A DNA stretch of 64,000 bases. It comes from Gemmobacter fulvus (GTDB taxonomy: Bacteria > Pseudomonadota > Alphaproteobacteria > Rhodobacterales > Rhodobacteraceae). The notes beneath the pieces are model-generated. The model did no database searches, was not told where the DNA came from, and saw nothing but the letters and a program-made list of their open reading frames with translations. The translations under genes were made by a program, and so were the position numbers. This document shows, piece after piece, positions 7,159 to 15,775 of the stretch. Within the stretch, counting starts at the first letter, position 1, and the number at the start of each line of letters is the position of its first letter. Location: positions 1 to 64,000 of the forward strand of contig NZ_CP076364.1 in assembly GCF_018798885.1 (NCBI RefSeq), given 5' to 3'.

Positions 7159-10100
7159 TGGGTTTCAATCTCTCTGCATTGGCGGTGCGCGAACGTGCGG
7201 TCACCCTGTTCTTCATCGTGCTGCTGGCTGCGGCCGGCGTCTATGCCTTTGCCAAGCTTGGCCGGGCAGAGGATCCGTCCTTTACCATCAAGACGCTGAC
7301 GGTCAGCGCCGTCTGGCCCGGCGCGACTGCGCATGAAATGCAGGATCTGGTTGCAGAGCCGCTTGAAAAGCGCATCCAAGAACTGACCTGGTATGACCGT
7401 GTCGAAACGACTACACGGTCGGGCTATGCCTTTCTGACCGTGACCCTGAAGGACAGCACGCCGCCCGCCGCCGTCGAGGAAGAGTTCTATCAGGCCCGCA
7501 AAAAGCTGGGGGATGAGGCCAGAAACCTCCCGCCCGGCGTAATCGGCCCCTTCGTCAATGACGAATATTCAGATGTCAGTTTCGGCCTTTATGCGTTGAA
7601 GGCCAAAGGCTTGCCGATGCGCGATCTGGCGCGGCAGGCCGAGGCGATCCGCCAGGATCTGCTGCATGTGCCCGGCGTCAAGAAGATCAATATCCTTGGC
7701 GAGCGTCAGGAACAGATCTTTGTCGAGTTCTCTTATGCCAAACTGGCAACTCTCGGCGTGTCCGCACAGGACATTGCCAGCGCGTTGCAACGGCAAAACA
7801 CGGTCACGCCCGCAGGGTCAATCGACACCAGCGGCCCGCAAATATTCATCCGGTTTGACGGGGCCTATGACAGCATTCAGGCAATTGCCGACACGCCGAT
7901 CATGGCCGGTGGCCGAACGCTGAAGCTGTCAGATATTGCCGAGGTGCGGCGCGGCTATCAGGAGCCGGAAACCTATATCATCCGGCACGAAGGCGAACCG
8001 GCGATCATGCTGGCTGCCGTCATGCAGCAAGGCTGGAACGGCTTGGAGCTTGGCAAGGCGCTGGAAGTGCGCACCAGCGCCATTGCTGAAACCTTGCCGC
8101 TTGGCATGATGCTGGCCAAGGTCAGCGATCAGGCGGTGAATATTGACGCCGCCGTCAGCGAGTTCATGTTGAAATTCGCCATGGCGCTTGGGGTTGTGCT
8201 GTTTGTCAGCCTTGTCAGCATGGGGTGGCGCGTGGGGATCGTGGTCGCGCTTGCCGTGCCGCTGACACTGGCCGTGGTCTTTCTGATCATGCTGGAAACC
8301 GGACGGTTCTTTGACCGTATCACCCTCGGTGCGCTGATCCTCGCCTTGGGCCTGCTGGTTGACGATGCCATTATCGCCATCGAGGTCATGGTCATCAAGA
8401 TGGAAGAGGGCATGGACCGGATAAGTGCCGCCGCCTACGCTTGGAGCCATACTGCGGCCCCGATGCTGTCGGGCACGTTTGTCACCATCATCGGGCTGAT
8501 GCCGGTCGGTTTTGCGGCATCAAGCGCAGGCGAGTATGCGGGCAATATCTTCTGGGTCGTGGGCTTTGCGCTGATCGTCTCATGGGTGGTTGCGGTGATC
8601 TTTACCCCCTATCTGGGCGTGAAAATGCTGCCCGACATCAAACCGGTCGAGGGCGGTCATCACGCAATCTATGACACGCCGAATTACCGTCGGCTGCGGC
8701 AGGTCATCAAATTCACTGTCCGGCACAAGCTCATGACCTGCGCGATTGTGGTGGTCATCATGGGGGCCTCAGCGGCGGGCATGGGCTCGGTCAAGCAGCA
8801 GTTCTTCCCGACATCCGACCGGCCGGAGGTTCTGGTCGAGGTGCGGATGCCCGAAGGCACCAGCATCGGTGCCACCACGGTGGCGGTCGAAAAACTGGAA
8901 CGCTGGCTTGGCGATCAGCCCGAGGCCGAGATCGTCACCAGCTATATCGGCCAGGGCGCGCCACGCTTCTTCTTTGCGATGTCGCCGGAACTGCCGGATC
9001 CGGCTTTTGCGAAAATCGTGGTGCTGACCAAAGATGCCCATACGCGCGAGGCGCTGAAGCACCGCCTACGCGAAGCCGTTGCCGAAGGCCTGGCACCCGA
9101 GGCTTTCGTTCGCGTCACGCAACTGGTCTTTGGGCCTTACACTGCGTTCCCGGTGGAATTCCGGATTATTGGGCCAGATCCAGCCCGGCTTTACGAGATT
9201 TCGGATCAGGCGCTCGACCTGATGTCTACCGTTCCCGATGTACGACAGCCCAATCGCGACTGGGGCAACCGTTCCCCCGTGCTGCGCTTTGTGCCCGATC
9301 AGGAGCGGCTGAATCTGATCGGACTGTCGCCCGCCGAGGCCTCGGTGCAACTGCAAATGTTGCTCAGCGGCCTGACCGTGACGGCGGTGCGTGAGGATAT
9401 CCGCAATGTGCCGGTCGTGGCGCGCAGCGCGGGCGACACCCGGCTTGACCCGTCGCGGCTGGCGGATTTTTCGCTGATGAGCCGGGATGGAAGCCAGATC
9501 CCGCTGGATCAGCTTGGCCGTTCGGAAATCCGGTTTGAGGAACCCATCCTCAAGCGGCGCGATCGGATGCCGATCATCACGATCCGCTCTGACATCAACG
9601 AGGCCTCGCAGCCCCCTGAAGTATCCCTCCAGGTGATGCAGGCGCTGCAACCTCTGATCGACAGGCTGCCGATCGGCTACCGGATCGAGATGGCCGGGAA
9701 TATCGAGGAGTCGATGAAGGCAAACACGGCGCTGGCAAAGATATTCCCCGTGATGATCGCCGCCATGCTGATCGTCATCATCCTCCAGGTGCGCAGCCTG
9801 TCGACCATGACGATGGTGATGCTGACCGCGCCGCTTGGTCTGGCGGGGGTGGTGCCAGTGCTAATCGCCTTTGATCAGCCCTTCGGTTTCAACGCGATCC
9901 TCGGGCTCATCGGTCTGGCGGGCATCCTGATGCGCAACACGCTGATTCTGACCGAACAGATCAAGGAAAATCAGGCGGCGGGCCTTGATGACTATAACGC
10001 CGTGATAGAGGCGACCGTGCAGCGGACAAGGCCGGTGATCCTGACCGCGCTGGCGGCGATCCTCGCCTTCATCCCGCTGACCCATTCCGTGTTCTGGGGG

Positions 10101-10271
10101 TCGATGGCCTACACGCTGATCGGCGGCACCGCCGCGGGCACCGCCCTCATCCTGCTGTTCTTGCCCGCGCTTTATGCGGCCTGGTTCAGGATCTCACCGA
10201 AGGATCAGGGCACAGTGTCAGAGATGCCAGTCCATCAGCTGAACCGGGGCGCGCAGCTGGCAGCGGAGTAA
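7158..10271 (+). CDS. RND multidrug efflux transporter (AcrB/HAE1 type)
   Basis: This 1037-residue inner-membrane pump exports drugs or other amphiphiles using the proton gradient. It shows the duplicated RND layout: one N-terminal helix, a large periplasmic loop, six helices, a second loop and five more helices. The TM4 proton-relay pair is present in 'LLVDDAIIAIE'. In TM10 the position of AcrB Lys940 appears to be Arg ('GILMRNTLIL'). It is coupled to the adaptor gene upstream and followed by a strong hairpin. A TetR repressor is encoded convergently about 230 bp downstream and is a candidate regulator, though its own palindrome differs from the one before this operon. Confidence 0.94.
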   Translation: MGFNLSALAVRERAVTLFFIVLLAAAGVYAFAKLGRAEDPSFTIKTLTVSAVWPGATAHEMQDLVAEPLEKRIQELTWYDRVETTTRSGYAFLTVTLKDSTPPAAVEEEFYQARKKLGDEARNLPPGVIGPFVNDEYSDVSFGLYALKAKGLPMRDLARQAEAIRQDLLHVPGVKKINILGERQEQIFVEFSYAKLATLGVSAQDIASALQRQNTVTPAGSIDTSGPQIFIRFDGAYDSIQAIADTPIMAGGRTLKLSDIAEVRRGYQEPETYIIRHEGEPAIMLAAVMQQGWNGLELGKALEVRTSAIAETLPLGMMLAKVSDQAVNIDAAVSEFMLKFAMALGVVLFVSLVSMGWRVGIVVALAVPLTLAVVFLIMLETGRFFDRITLGALILALGLLVDDAIIAIEVMVIKMEEGMDRISAAAYAWSHTAAPMLSGTFVTIIGLMPVGFAASSAGEYAGNIFWVVGFALIVSWVVAVIFTPYLGVKMLPDIKPVEGGHHAIYDTPNYRRLRQVIKFTVRHKLMTCAIVVVIMGASAAGMGSVKQQFFPTSDRPEVLVEVRMPEGTSIGATTVAVEKLERWLGDQPEAEIVTSYIGQGAPRFFFAMSPELPDPAFAKIVVLTKDAHTREALKHRLREAVAEGLAPEAFVRVTQLVFGPYTAFPVEFRIIGPDPARLYEISDQALDLMSTVPDVRQPNRDWGNRSPVLRFVPDQERLNLIGLSPAEASVQLQMLLSGLTVTAVREDIRNVPVVARSAGDTRLDPSRLADFSLMSRDGSQIPLDQLGRSEIRFEEPILKRRDRMPIITIRSDINEASQPPEVSLQVMQALQPLIDRLPIGYRIEMAGNIEESMKANTALAKIFPVMIAAMLIVIILQVRSLSTMTMVMLTAPLGLAGVVPVLIAFDQPFGFNAILGLIGLAGILMRNTLILTEQIKENQAAGLDDYNAVIEATVQRTRPVILTALAAILAFIPLTHSVFWGSMAYTLIGGTAAGTALILLFLPALYAAWFRISPKDQGTVSEMPVHQLNRGAQLAAE

Positions 10272-10299
10272 GTCGGCTTTGGCCGGACCTGAATGAAAC

Positions 10300-10328
10300 G
10301 GCCACCGGGCATGACCTGCCCGGTGGCC
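10300..10328 (+). terminator. Strong hairpin downstream of the RND gene
   Basis: A perfect 12-bp stem (GGCCACCGGGCA with TGCCCGGTGGCC) has a five-base loop, 28 bp past the RND stop. No T-run follows, so termination may be partial. It could also act as an mRNA-stabilising or attenuating structure before the small GTG-start gene. Confidence 0.5.
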
Positions 10329-10348
10329 CGCTCTGGAGAGGGAAGACT

Positions 10349-10501
10349 GTGGTGCGCAATCTGTTCGCGAAGATATGGCTGTGGATCAGAGGTCTGGACG
10401 GAATTGACGATCCGCAAGGCGCGTTTCTGCACAGTCTGGAACAACGGATCACGAGGCTGGAACATGCCCGCGATCAGGAAAAGACTGCGCCACCGTCTTA
10501 G
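10349..10501 (+). CDS. Small protein of 50 aa with GTG start
   Basis: The GTG at 10349 lies seven bases after GGAGAGG, and the frame runs to TAG at 10499-10501. The product reads VVRNLFAKIWLWIRGLDGID followed by an amphipathic coiled-coil-like tail (FLHSLEQRITRLEHA) and a charged end. The N-terminus is hydrophobic and could lie against the membrane. It follows the RND pump after a hairpin and its stop overlaps the convergent tetR stop by four bases. I do not know the family. Small membrane-associated helpers of RND pumps exist (AcrZ with AcrB), but AcrZ-type likeness is not evident; the link is only by position. Confidence 0.5.
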   Translation: MVRNLFAKIWLWIRGLDGIDDPQGAFLHSLEQRITRLEHARDQEKTAPPS

Positions 10502-11076
10502 TCAGCGGCGATATCCCGGACCTGACTGGCAACCGCCTGCAGCAGCACATGTGCAAGCGCCTCGTCATTCACCGCACGCGACAGCGTCAGTGCGCCGACC
10601 ATCAGCGACAGCAAAACCATTGCCTTGTCTGATGGGCCGCCATCACCATCGGATCCGGTCAGGTCCGACAGCATCCTGAGATGCTCTTTCACCCCGGCTT
10701 CGAACCGGGCCTTGACCTTAGGGCCCTGACGGGCAGCATCTGCACCCAGTGCGACCATGGGGCAGCCTTTGCTCTTCTCGTTCAAATGCTCAGGCGAAAG
10801 GTAGAACGCCGTGATCGCCTCAAGCGGCGCGTCAGGATTCTTGGCCACGGCATCCGTCCATCGCTGTGCTGCCATTTCCATGGATCGCCCTGAGGCCTGT
10901 GCGATCAGATCTTCCTTCGATGCAAACTGCTTGTAGAAGCCGCCCTGCGTCAGACCTGCGCCCTTCATCAGATCCTTGAGACCGATGCCATCAAAGCCAT
11001 GTTCGCGAAACAACGTGCTGGCTGCATTGATGACGGCCTGATGATTCTGTTCCGCCTGCGCGCGCGTAACTCTCAT
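10498..11076 (-). CDS. TetR-family transcriptional repressor
   Basis: This is a 192-residue regulator. The N-terminal helix-turn-helix (about residues 10-57: 'AVINAASTLFREHGFDGIGL', then 'LMKGAGLTQGGFYKQFASKE') is a classic TetR DNA-binding domain, and the C-terminal part is a ligand-binding helical bundle with a 'CPMVALGADAAR' stretch. The 'GGFYKQF' recognition helix is close to that of the AcrR/NemR-like group. The ATG has a GGAG site six bases upstream. A 16-bp palindrome lies 38 bp upstream, consistent with autorepression. It sits between the RND and MATE genes and may control either. Confidence 0.92.
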   Translation of the reverse strand: MRVTRAQAEQNHQAVINAASTLFREHGFDGIGLKDLMKGAGLTQGGFYKQFASKEDLIAQASGRSMEMAAQRWTDAVAKNPDAPLEAITAFYLSPEHLNEKSKGCPMVALGADAARQGPKVKARFEAGVKEHLRMLSDLTGSDGDGGPSDKAMVLLSLMVGALTLSRAVNDEALAHVLLQAVASQVRDIAAD

Positions 11077-11113
11077 GGGGCGCTCCGATCCCTGAATTTG
11101 CTGTGCAATCCAT

Positions 11114-11129
11114 AGCCTCTATAGAGGCT
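11114..11129. promoter_or_regulatory. 16-bp perfect palindrome upstream of tetR
   Basis: AGCCTCTATAGAGGCT reads the same on both strands. It lies in the 98-bp gap between the tetR start and the end of the MATE gene, in operator position for tetR. Confidence 0.65.
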
Positions 11130-11174
11130 GAACGCAATCAAAGCAGCGCCGATCCGGCGACACCGCATGGCACC

Positions 11175-12527
11175 TTAACGCCGCACAACCCCCGCCAGCA
11201 TGATCACACCATAAGCCAAAAGACCCAGACCCAATGCCAGATACAGCGCGCGAATATCGCCGGTCCAGTTCAGCGCCAGCCAGCCGCCGCCAAGCGCGAT
11301 CACCAGCCGGACAATCCCTGCCATCAGCGGAAGCGCCAGCTTTTGCTGGCCCTGAGCCGCAAAATACAGAACCAGACCCAGCCCGAAGAAGCCGTAGAAT
11401 GGCCCCACAATCTGCAAATAGGCGCGTCCCGCTTCGATCATCTCTGGCTCGGCGCTGAACAGGGTCAGCCAGGCCACCGGGAAAAGCGCCGCGATCAGGC
11501 CCACCGTCTCGGTCACGGCAAAGGCCAGCACGGCGCCAGTCAGCGCGATCTGGCGCGCACGGGCCTGCAACCCGGCCGCGGCATTGGTGCCGACCAGCGC
11601 CACCATCGGCGCGCCGATGCCGAAGACCAGCGGGATCAGCAAATATTCCAGCCGGATGCCGGTGCCGAAGCCCGCCACCGCCTCGACTCCCAGCCGCGCG
11701 GCGATGATTGCCGTGCTGCCCGCGATCACCACATTGCTGATCACCGACTGGACCGAAGAAAACGCGCCAATCTTCAGGATCCCGGCAAAGTGCCGTCCTT
11801 GCAGCGGCAACCAGCGAAAGCGTGCGGGGTTGCGACCCGAAACGATGTAAAGACCCAGAATGGCCGCCCCCACCACATAATACAGCACCAGTGCCAGCCC
11901 GCCGCCCGCGATGCCCATTGCCGGAACCGGGCCAAAGCCGAAGATCAGCATTGGCGAGACCGGGATAAGAAACACCACCCCGAGCACCGAAACCAGCGCG
12001 GGCACGAGCATATTGCCTGCGCCCCGGATCACGCTGCCCAAGCCGTTCATCAGCCAGGTAAAGACGTTCCCGGCAAAGACCACGTTGGAATAGAGGATCG
12101 CGGCCTCCAACTCGCCGCCCCGCCCGCCAAGCGCGGTGTAGATCGGTCGCCCCCAGATCAGAAACAGCACGGAGAACCCCAGACCGATCACGACATTGAC
12201 CACCACGGCATGCAGCACCAGCGCATCCGCATCCGCGCGCCGCCCCGACCCCAATGCGCGTGCGATGGAGGAGGAGACAGCCCCGCCCACCGCGCCTGCC
12301 GAAATCATTGTCATCAGCATGACGACCGGAAAGACCAGCGCCATCCCTGCCAGCGCATCGGTGCCGACTTTTGACACCCAGAAGGTCTCGATCAGCCCGG
12401 TCGAGGCCTGCGCCAGCATGATAAGCGCATTGGGCAGCGCCATCCTGACCAACAGTGGCAGGATCGGCGCGTCCAGCAGGCGCTGCGTGCGCGGGTCGCG
12501 TTGTATCTGCGCAGCTGCGGTGGTCAT
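11175..12527 (-). CDS. MATE-family efflux transporter
   Basis: This 450-residue inner-membrane protein has about twelve hydrophobic segments in two six-helix halves. The start 'LPLLVRMALPNALIMLAQAS' and 'VSKVGTDALAGMALVFPV' match the first helices of the MATE family, which exports cationic drugs and metabolites with Na+ or H+ antiport. It lies 46 bp downstream of the fabF paralogue on the same strand and is probably co-transcribed with it, pairing a fatty-acid synthesis enzyme with an exporter. Confidence 0.92.
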   Translation of the reverse strand: MTTAAAQIQRDPRTQRLLDAPILPLLVRMALPNALIMLAQASTGLIETFWVSKVGTDALAGMALVFPVVMLMTMISAGAVGGAVSSSIARALGSGRRADADALVLHAVVVNVVIGLGFSVLFLIWGRPIYTALGGRGGELEAAILYSNVVFAGNVFTWLMNGLGSVIRGAGNMLVPALVSVLGVVFLIPVSPMLIFGFGPVPAMGIAGGGLALVLYYVVGAAILGLYIVSGRNPARFRWLPLQGRHFAGILKIGAFSSVQSVISNVVIAGSTAIIAARLGVEAVAGFGTGIRLEYLLIPLVFGIGAPMVALVGTNAAAGLQARARQIALTGAVLAFAVTETVGLIAALFPVAWLTLFSAEPEMIEAGRAYLQIVGPFYGFFGLGLVLYFAAQGQQKLALPLMAGIVRLVIALGGGWLALNWTGDIRALYLALGLGLLAYGVIMLAGVVRR

Positions 12528-12573
12528 GCGGGCACCAATGGGCTAGAGGCAGGGTAAGAAAGGGCGGCGCGGA

Positions 12574-13845
12574 TCACATTCCGGTCCAGCGGCGCAGCAC
12601 AAGGCTCGCATTGACGCCGCCAAAGCCGAAGCCGTTTGACAGGGCATAGTCGGTCTGAAGGCTGCGGGCTTCAAGGCCGACCAGATCCAGCCCCTCGGCT
12701 GCCGGGTCCGGTTCAGTCAGATTGCGCGTCGGCGGCGCGATCTGGTCGCGCAGCGCCAGCGCGGTAAAGATCGCCTCCAACCCACCTGCTGCCCCCAGAA
12801 GATGACCGGTGGCCGATTTTGTGGCACTGATCGCCGGGCCGGGCAGGCGTGTAAACAGAGAGCGGATTGCCGCCAGTTCGCCCAGATCACCAACCGGGGT
12901 CGAGGTGGCATGCGCGTTCAAGTGGCCCACCGCATCTGGCGAGACCCCAGCCTGAGCAAGCGCAATCTCCATAGCGCGCCGTGCCCCATCGCCATCCTCG
13001 GGGCCAGCGGTGATGTGCCAAGCGTCCGACGTGGTGCCGTAGCCCACGATCTCGGCAATTGGCTGCGCACCACGGGCCAGCGCATGGTCCAGTGCCTCGA
13101 TCACCAGAATCCCCGCGCCTTCGCCCATGACGAACCCGTCCCGCCCCTGATCAAACGGGCGCGAGGCCAGAGCGGGCGTCTCATTCCAGCCAGTTGACAG
13201 CGCGCGGGCCGCCGCGAAGCCGCCAAGTGCGGTGCGGTCGATGCAAGCCTCGGCACCCCCGCACAAAGCTACATCAATCTCACCGGCGCGGATCATGCGG
13301 GCGGCATCTCCAATGGCCTGCACCCCCGCCGCGCAGGCAGTAACCGGCGCGCCAAGCGGGCCTTTGAAGCCGTGCCGGATCGAGACCTGCCCTGCAGCAA
13401 GGTTGGCCAGAAACGACGGCACCGTGAAGGGCGACAGGCGGCGCGGGCCGCGCTCGGCCACGGTCGTCACCGCATCGACGATGGCGTGAAAGCCGCCGAT
13501 CCCGGTTGCGATGATCGTGGCAGTGCGGCGCCGCTGTTCTTCGGTTGTCGGAAGCCAGCCCGCCTGCGCCATAGCTTCATCAGCCGCAGCCATGGCAAAC
13601 AGGATGAAGCGGTCCATCCGCCGCTGATCCTTGGGCAATACGGCCCGGTCAGGATCAAAGCCGCCTTCGGGGTCTTCGGCGATTCCCGGAACAGGTGCCG
13701 CAACCTTGCAACCCAGGTCAGCGCTGACCGCGTCAGGCAGATGCCTCAAGCCGGATCCACCCACCAAGAGGCGTTTCCAGTTCATCTCAGTGCCAACGCC
13801 CAGCGGGCTGACGGCACCCATACCGCTCACTACGATTCTGCGCAT
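12574..13845 (-). CDS. fabF: Beta-ketoacyl-ACP synthase II (FabF-type) paralogue
   Basis: This enzyme condenses malonyl-ACP with an acyl chain in fatty-acid elongation, in the cytoplasm. The ATG at 13845 (GGAGG seven bases upstream) gives 423 residues, the normal FabF length. The Cys-His-His triad is complete: nucleophile in 'PVTACAAGVQAIGD', first His in 'LNAHATSTPVGD', Lys/His in 'SATKSATGHLLGAAGG'. No acyl-carrier or other fab gene is beside it, unlike the usual fabD-fabG-acpP-fabF cluster. It is followed by a MATE exporter and preceded by a large inverted repeat, which suggests a regulated extra copy. A resistance role against synthase inhibitors is possible; specialised-lipid synthesis is the alternative. 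Confidence 0.9.
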   Translation of the reverse strand: MRRIVVSGMGAVSPLGVGTEMNWKRLLVGGSGLRHLPDAVSADLGCKVAAPVPGIAEDPEGGFDPDRAVLPKDQRRMDRFILFAMAAADEAMAQAGWLPTTEEQRRRTATIIATGIGGFHAIVDAVTTVAERGPRRLSPFTVPSFLANLAAGQVSIRHGFKGPLGAPVTACAAGVQAIGDAARMIRAGEIDVALCGGAEACIDRTALGGFAAARALSTGWNETPALASRPFDQGRDGFVMGEGAGILVIEALDHALARGAQPIAEIVGYGTTSDAWHITAGPEDGDGARRAMEIALAQAGVSPDAVGHLNAHATSTPVGDLGELAAIRSLFTRLPGPAISATKSATGHLLGAAGGLEAIFTALALRDQIAPPTRNLTEPDPAAEGLDLVGLEARSLQTDYALSNGFGFGGVNASLVLRRWTGM

Positions 13846-13857
13846 GGCATAGCCTCC

Positions 13858-13895
13858 GTTCCACATTAGAGTTCATACGAAATCTAATGTGGAAC
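13858..13895. promoter_or_regulatory. Large inverted repeat upstream of fabF paralogue
   Basis: GTTCCACATTAGA and TCTAATGTGGAAC are perfect 13-bp arms around a 12-bp spacer, ending 13 bases before the fabF start codon. A dimeric repressor site or a 5'-UTR hairpin covering the approach to the ribosome site are both possible. It differs from the other two operators in the efflux block. Confidence 0.6.
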
Positions 13896-14122
13896 GGCAA
13901 GCCCATGATCTTCTTCCCAGGCCTTCGAGGTTCCCGCGGGGACGCGGCTCCGAAGATGCTGTGGTCAGGACGGTTGCCGACACCGATCAAGCATACCAAC
14001 AAGTTGGGTACATCGGAATTGCATTGAACCAGCATCATGTTGGCGGCCACCGCGCCGACCACGGACCAAAACATGCGCCCGGGGGGCATTTCAAACGCAG
14101 GCACGCCTGCAGGGGGTGGTAG

Positions 14123-14401
14123 AGAAAGCCGAAGGAAGATGGCCAGCGCTCGATCATCGCCGAAAATATCCTCGATCGCGACTTCGAGGCGGCCCGGTCG
14201 AACCAGAAATCGCTGGCCGACTTCACCTACATCTGGACGGCAGAAGGCTGGCTCTAGGTCGCGGTTGTGCTGGACCTCTTTTCCCGGCTTGCCGTTGGCT
14301 GGTCCATGAAGGCTGAGCGGGATGCCTCGCTGGTCATGGACGCACTGATGATGGCGGTCTTGCGGCGCGGGAAAGCCGATGCTCTGCTTCATCATTCGGA
14401 C
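14123..14401 (+). pseudogene. IS3-family transposase (OrfB) fragment
   Basis: The frame encodes the start of an IS3-type DDE integrase core: 'LADFTYIWTAEGWL', an in-frame stop at 14255 where the family has Tyr, then 'VAVVLDLFSRLAVGWSM' and 'DALLHHSD'. The last Asp of HSD would be the second catalytic Asp; the third acidic residue and the rest are missing. The fragment ends abruptly and is followed by a piece of an unrelated transposase. It cannot be functional. Confidence 0.8.
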
Positions 14402-14426
14402 AGTCCACGAAACTGGCAGCAGCTCA

Positions 14427-14630
14427 TACCTGGAAACGCTCGATGACACAGCCTTTGGCGTAGAGAGCCCGGTAGAGCCGAAGTTCACATCGCATTCCGA
14501 TCCGGCCTCGCAATGGATCGAGGCTCGCGGAGGTCCGGCCTACTTTGCCGACTTCACCACCTACTTGATCGACACCGACAAGGGCGTGATCCTAGACGCG
14601 GAAGCCACCCGATCACACGCTCAAGCCGTT
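14427..14630 (+). pseudogene. IS1182-family transposase fragment
   Basis: About 68 codons match the central part of IS1182-type DDE transposases: 'YLETLDDTAFGVE', 'SHSDPASQW', 'GGPAYFADFTTYLID', 'GVILDAEATRSHAQA'. Both ends are lost. It is wedged between the IS3 remnant and a short IS110-type terminus, so this 0.6-kb patch records several nested insertions and deletions. Confidence 0.65.
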
Positions 14631-14640
14631 CGAAAAGCCA

Positions 14641-14668
14641 CTTGCACCAAGGGGGTCATCCATACATG
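14641..14668 (+). repeat. Orphan right end of an IS1111-type element
   Basis: The segment (CTTGCACCAAGGGGG, then a diverged GTCATCCATACATG) is similar to the right termini of the two IS110-family elements in this window (54766-54793, and the reverse strand at 44021-44050). It retains the subterminal GGGGG...ATCCA-ACA pattern. No transposase of that type is left nearby. Confidence 0.5.
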
Positions 14669-14881
14669 CACAAATTGACCTTCATTCTTTCGGTTAAACG
14701 GCGCTCCTGCGTTTCGATAGGTTCTGATTTCTTCGTTCTAGCAGACGTCAGATTGTAGCTTCCGTCACTTTCCGAATCCGGGGGAGGTGGTCACTTGAGT
14801 TTTGCCTGCTATGTACGGCAATTCTCTTCCCGGGAGGAGCATGGTGGCGAGACATAACCCTCATAGAGCGCGCAGAGAAGT

Positions 14882-15127
14882 TTATGCTTCGCTTTTTGGG
14901 TTCTCTTCCTTCAACAGCGCCCAAGCATTGACGTTCAGTCCTTGAGCGATGCGATGGAGGTTGTCGAGAGAGATGTTTTGCTCACCCCGTTCGACGGCAC
15001 TGAGATAGGTGCGGTTCAGGCCCGCTTCATGTGCCAGAAACTCCTGTGACCAGCCTTTCTCGGCGCGCAACAGTCGCATGTTGCGGGCGAGGACATCGCG
15101 CAGCGGGCTTCGGGGCGTGGATTTCAT
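14882..15127 (-). CDS. XRE-family HTH regulator (81 aa)
   Basis: This small DNA-binding protein is built of one HTH_3 domain: 'LARNMRLLRAEKGWSQEFLA', then 'EAGLNRTYLSAVERGEQNIS' and 'LDNLHRIAQGLNVNAWALL'. The second and third helices are canonical Cro/C1 type. Proteins of this size and shape often act as controllers in restriction-modification, conjugation or prophage modules. It sits at the VirD4 end of the conjugation operon, divergent from a GTG-start gene, and may regulate transfer. Confidence 0.85.
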   Translation of the reverse strand: MKSTPRSPLRDVLARNMRLLRAEKGWSQEFLAHEAGLNRTYLSAVERGEQNISLDNLHRIAQGLNVNAWALLKEENPKSEA

Positions 15128-15232
15128 GCGGGATGCTATTGTGCATCACCGCTTTTAACTCTACCTGTTTTAAGAGACATTCGTGGACCGCACGATGGTT
15201 GCCGCAGCAGTGTTCGAGTTGAGGGTATCAAG

Positions 15233-15646
15233 GTGACAGTTTCAAAGCTTTCAAAAGACAGGATTGTTCAGAAGAGACTTGCCGCGTTTCTTGTGATGTT
15301 CACGGCACCGCAATCCGTCGTTCCGACCACCACATCCCGGAGTCGATGTGATCGGTCTTCGACCGCCAAGACCCTGGATATTGTCCTTGAGATCCTGCTC
15401 GACGCGGGTCTGGGACTGGAAGCCGCCCGTCCCTTATCACAGGACTCCTACAACTGGTTGCTTCCGCGCGTTCTGCGCGCGCCGAAGAATGGATCAAGGT
15501 TCGAAATCACCATCGGGCTGCGTGGAGGATATGATTGCAGGGGGGTGATCGGGGCAACCGTTGTTCGAAGCGAAGCGATGACTTTTGAAGCCCTGACCAT
15601 GATGCTGCGGAGCCTCGCCGCGCTTGAAGTGGTTGAGCAGGTGTAG
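15233..15646 (+). CDS. Hypothetical protein (137 aa), GTG start
   Basis: I do not recognise this gene. The GTG start lies seven bases after GAGGG. The protein has a Lys/Arg-rich N-terminus, then a predicted helix 'TLDIVLEILLDAGLGLEAAR' and a beta-rich segment 'RFEITIGLRGGYDCRGVIGA'. There is no signal peptide or clear motif. It is divergent from the XRE regulator and ends about 130 bp from the 3' end of virD4 (convergent). It is probably a conjugation-island accessory gene. Confidence 0.45.
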   Translation: MTVSKLSKDRIVQKRLAAFLVMFTAPQSVVPTTTSRSRCDRSSTAKTLDIVLEILLDAGLGLEAARPLSQDSYNWLLPRVLRAPKNGSRFEITIGLRGGYDCRGVIGATVVRSEAMTFEALTMMLRSLAALEVVEQV

Positions 15647-15775
15647 ACAGCTGATCGGGCAGTGCGTCCGGAGGGCCTGCCGCTATCCTCGGTGAGCTTC
15701 GATCTGGGGGTTCTGGGAGCGCTTGCCTGAGTGCCTCTGCCCGTCAAAGGGACCCGAGTTTCCCCAGCAGGGAAC

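Noticed and set aside
11103-12374. A 423-codon plus-strand frame opposite the MATE gene
   Set aside because: It is rich in His, Gln, Arg and Asp as expected for the antisense of a membrane protein gene; the minus-strand MATE frame is clearly the real one.
13896-14122. A possible gene in the gap upstream of the fabF paralogue
   Set aside because: Both strands were read; only short frames without ribosome sites or family motifs were found, leading into the IS3 remnant.
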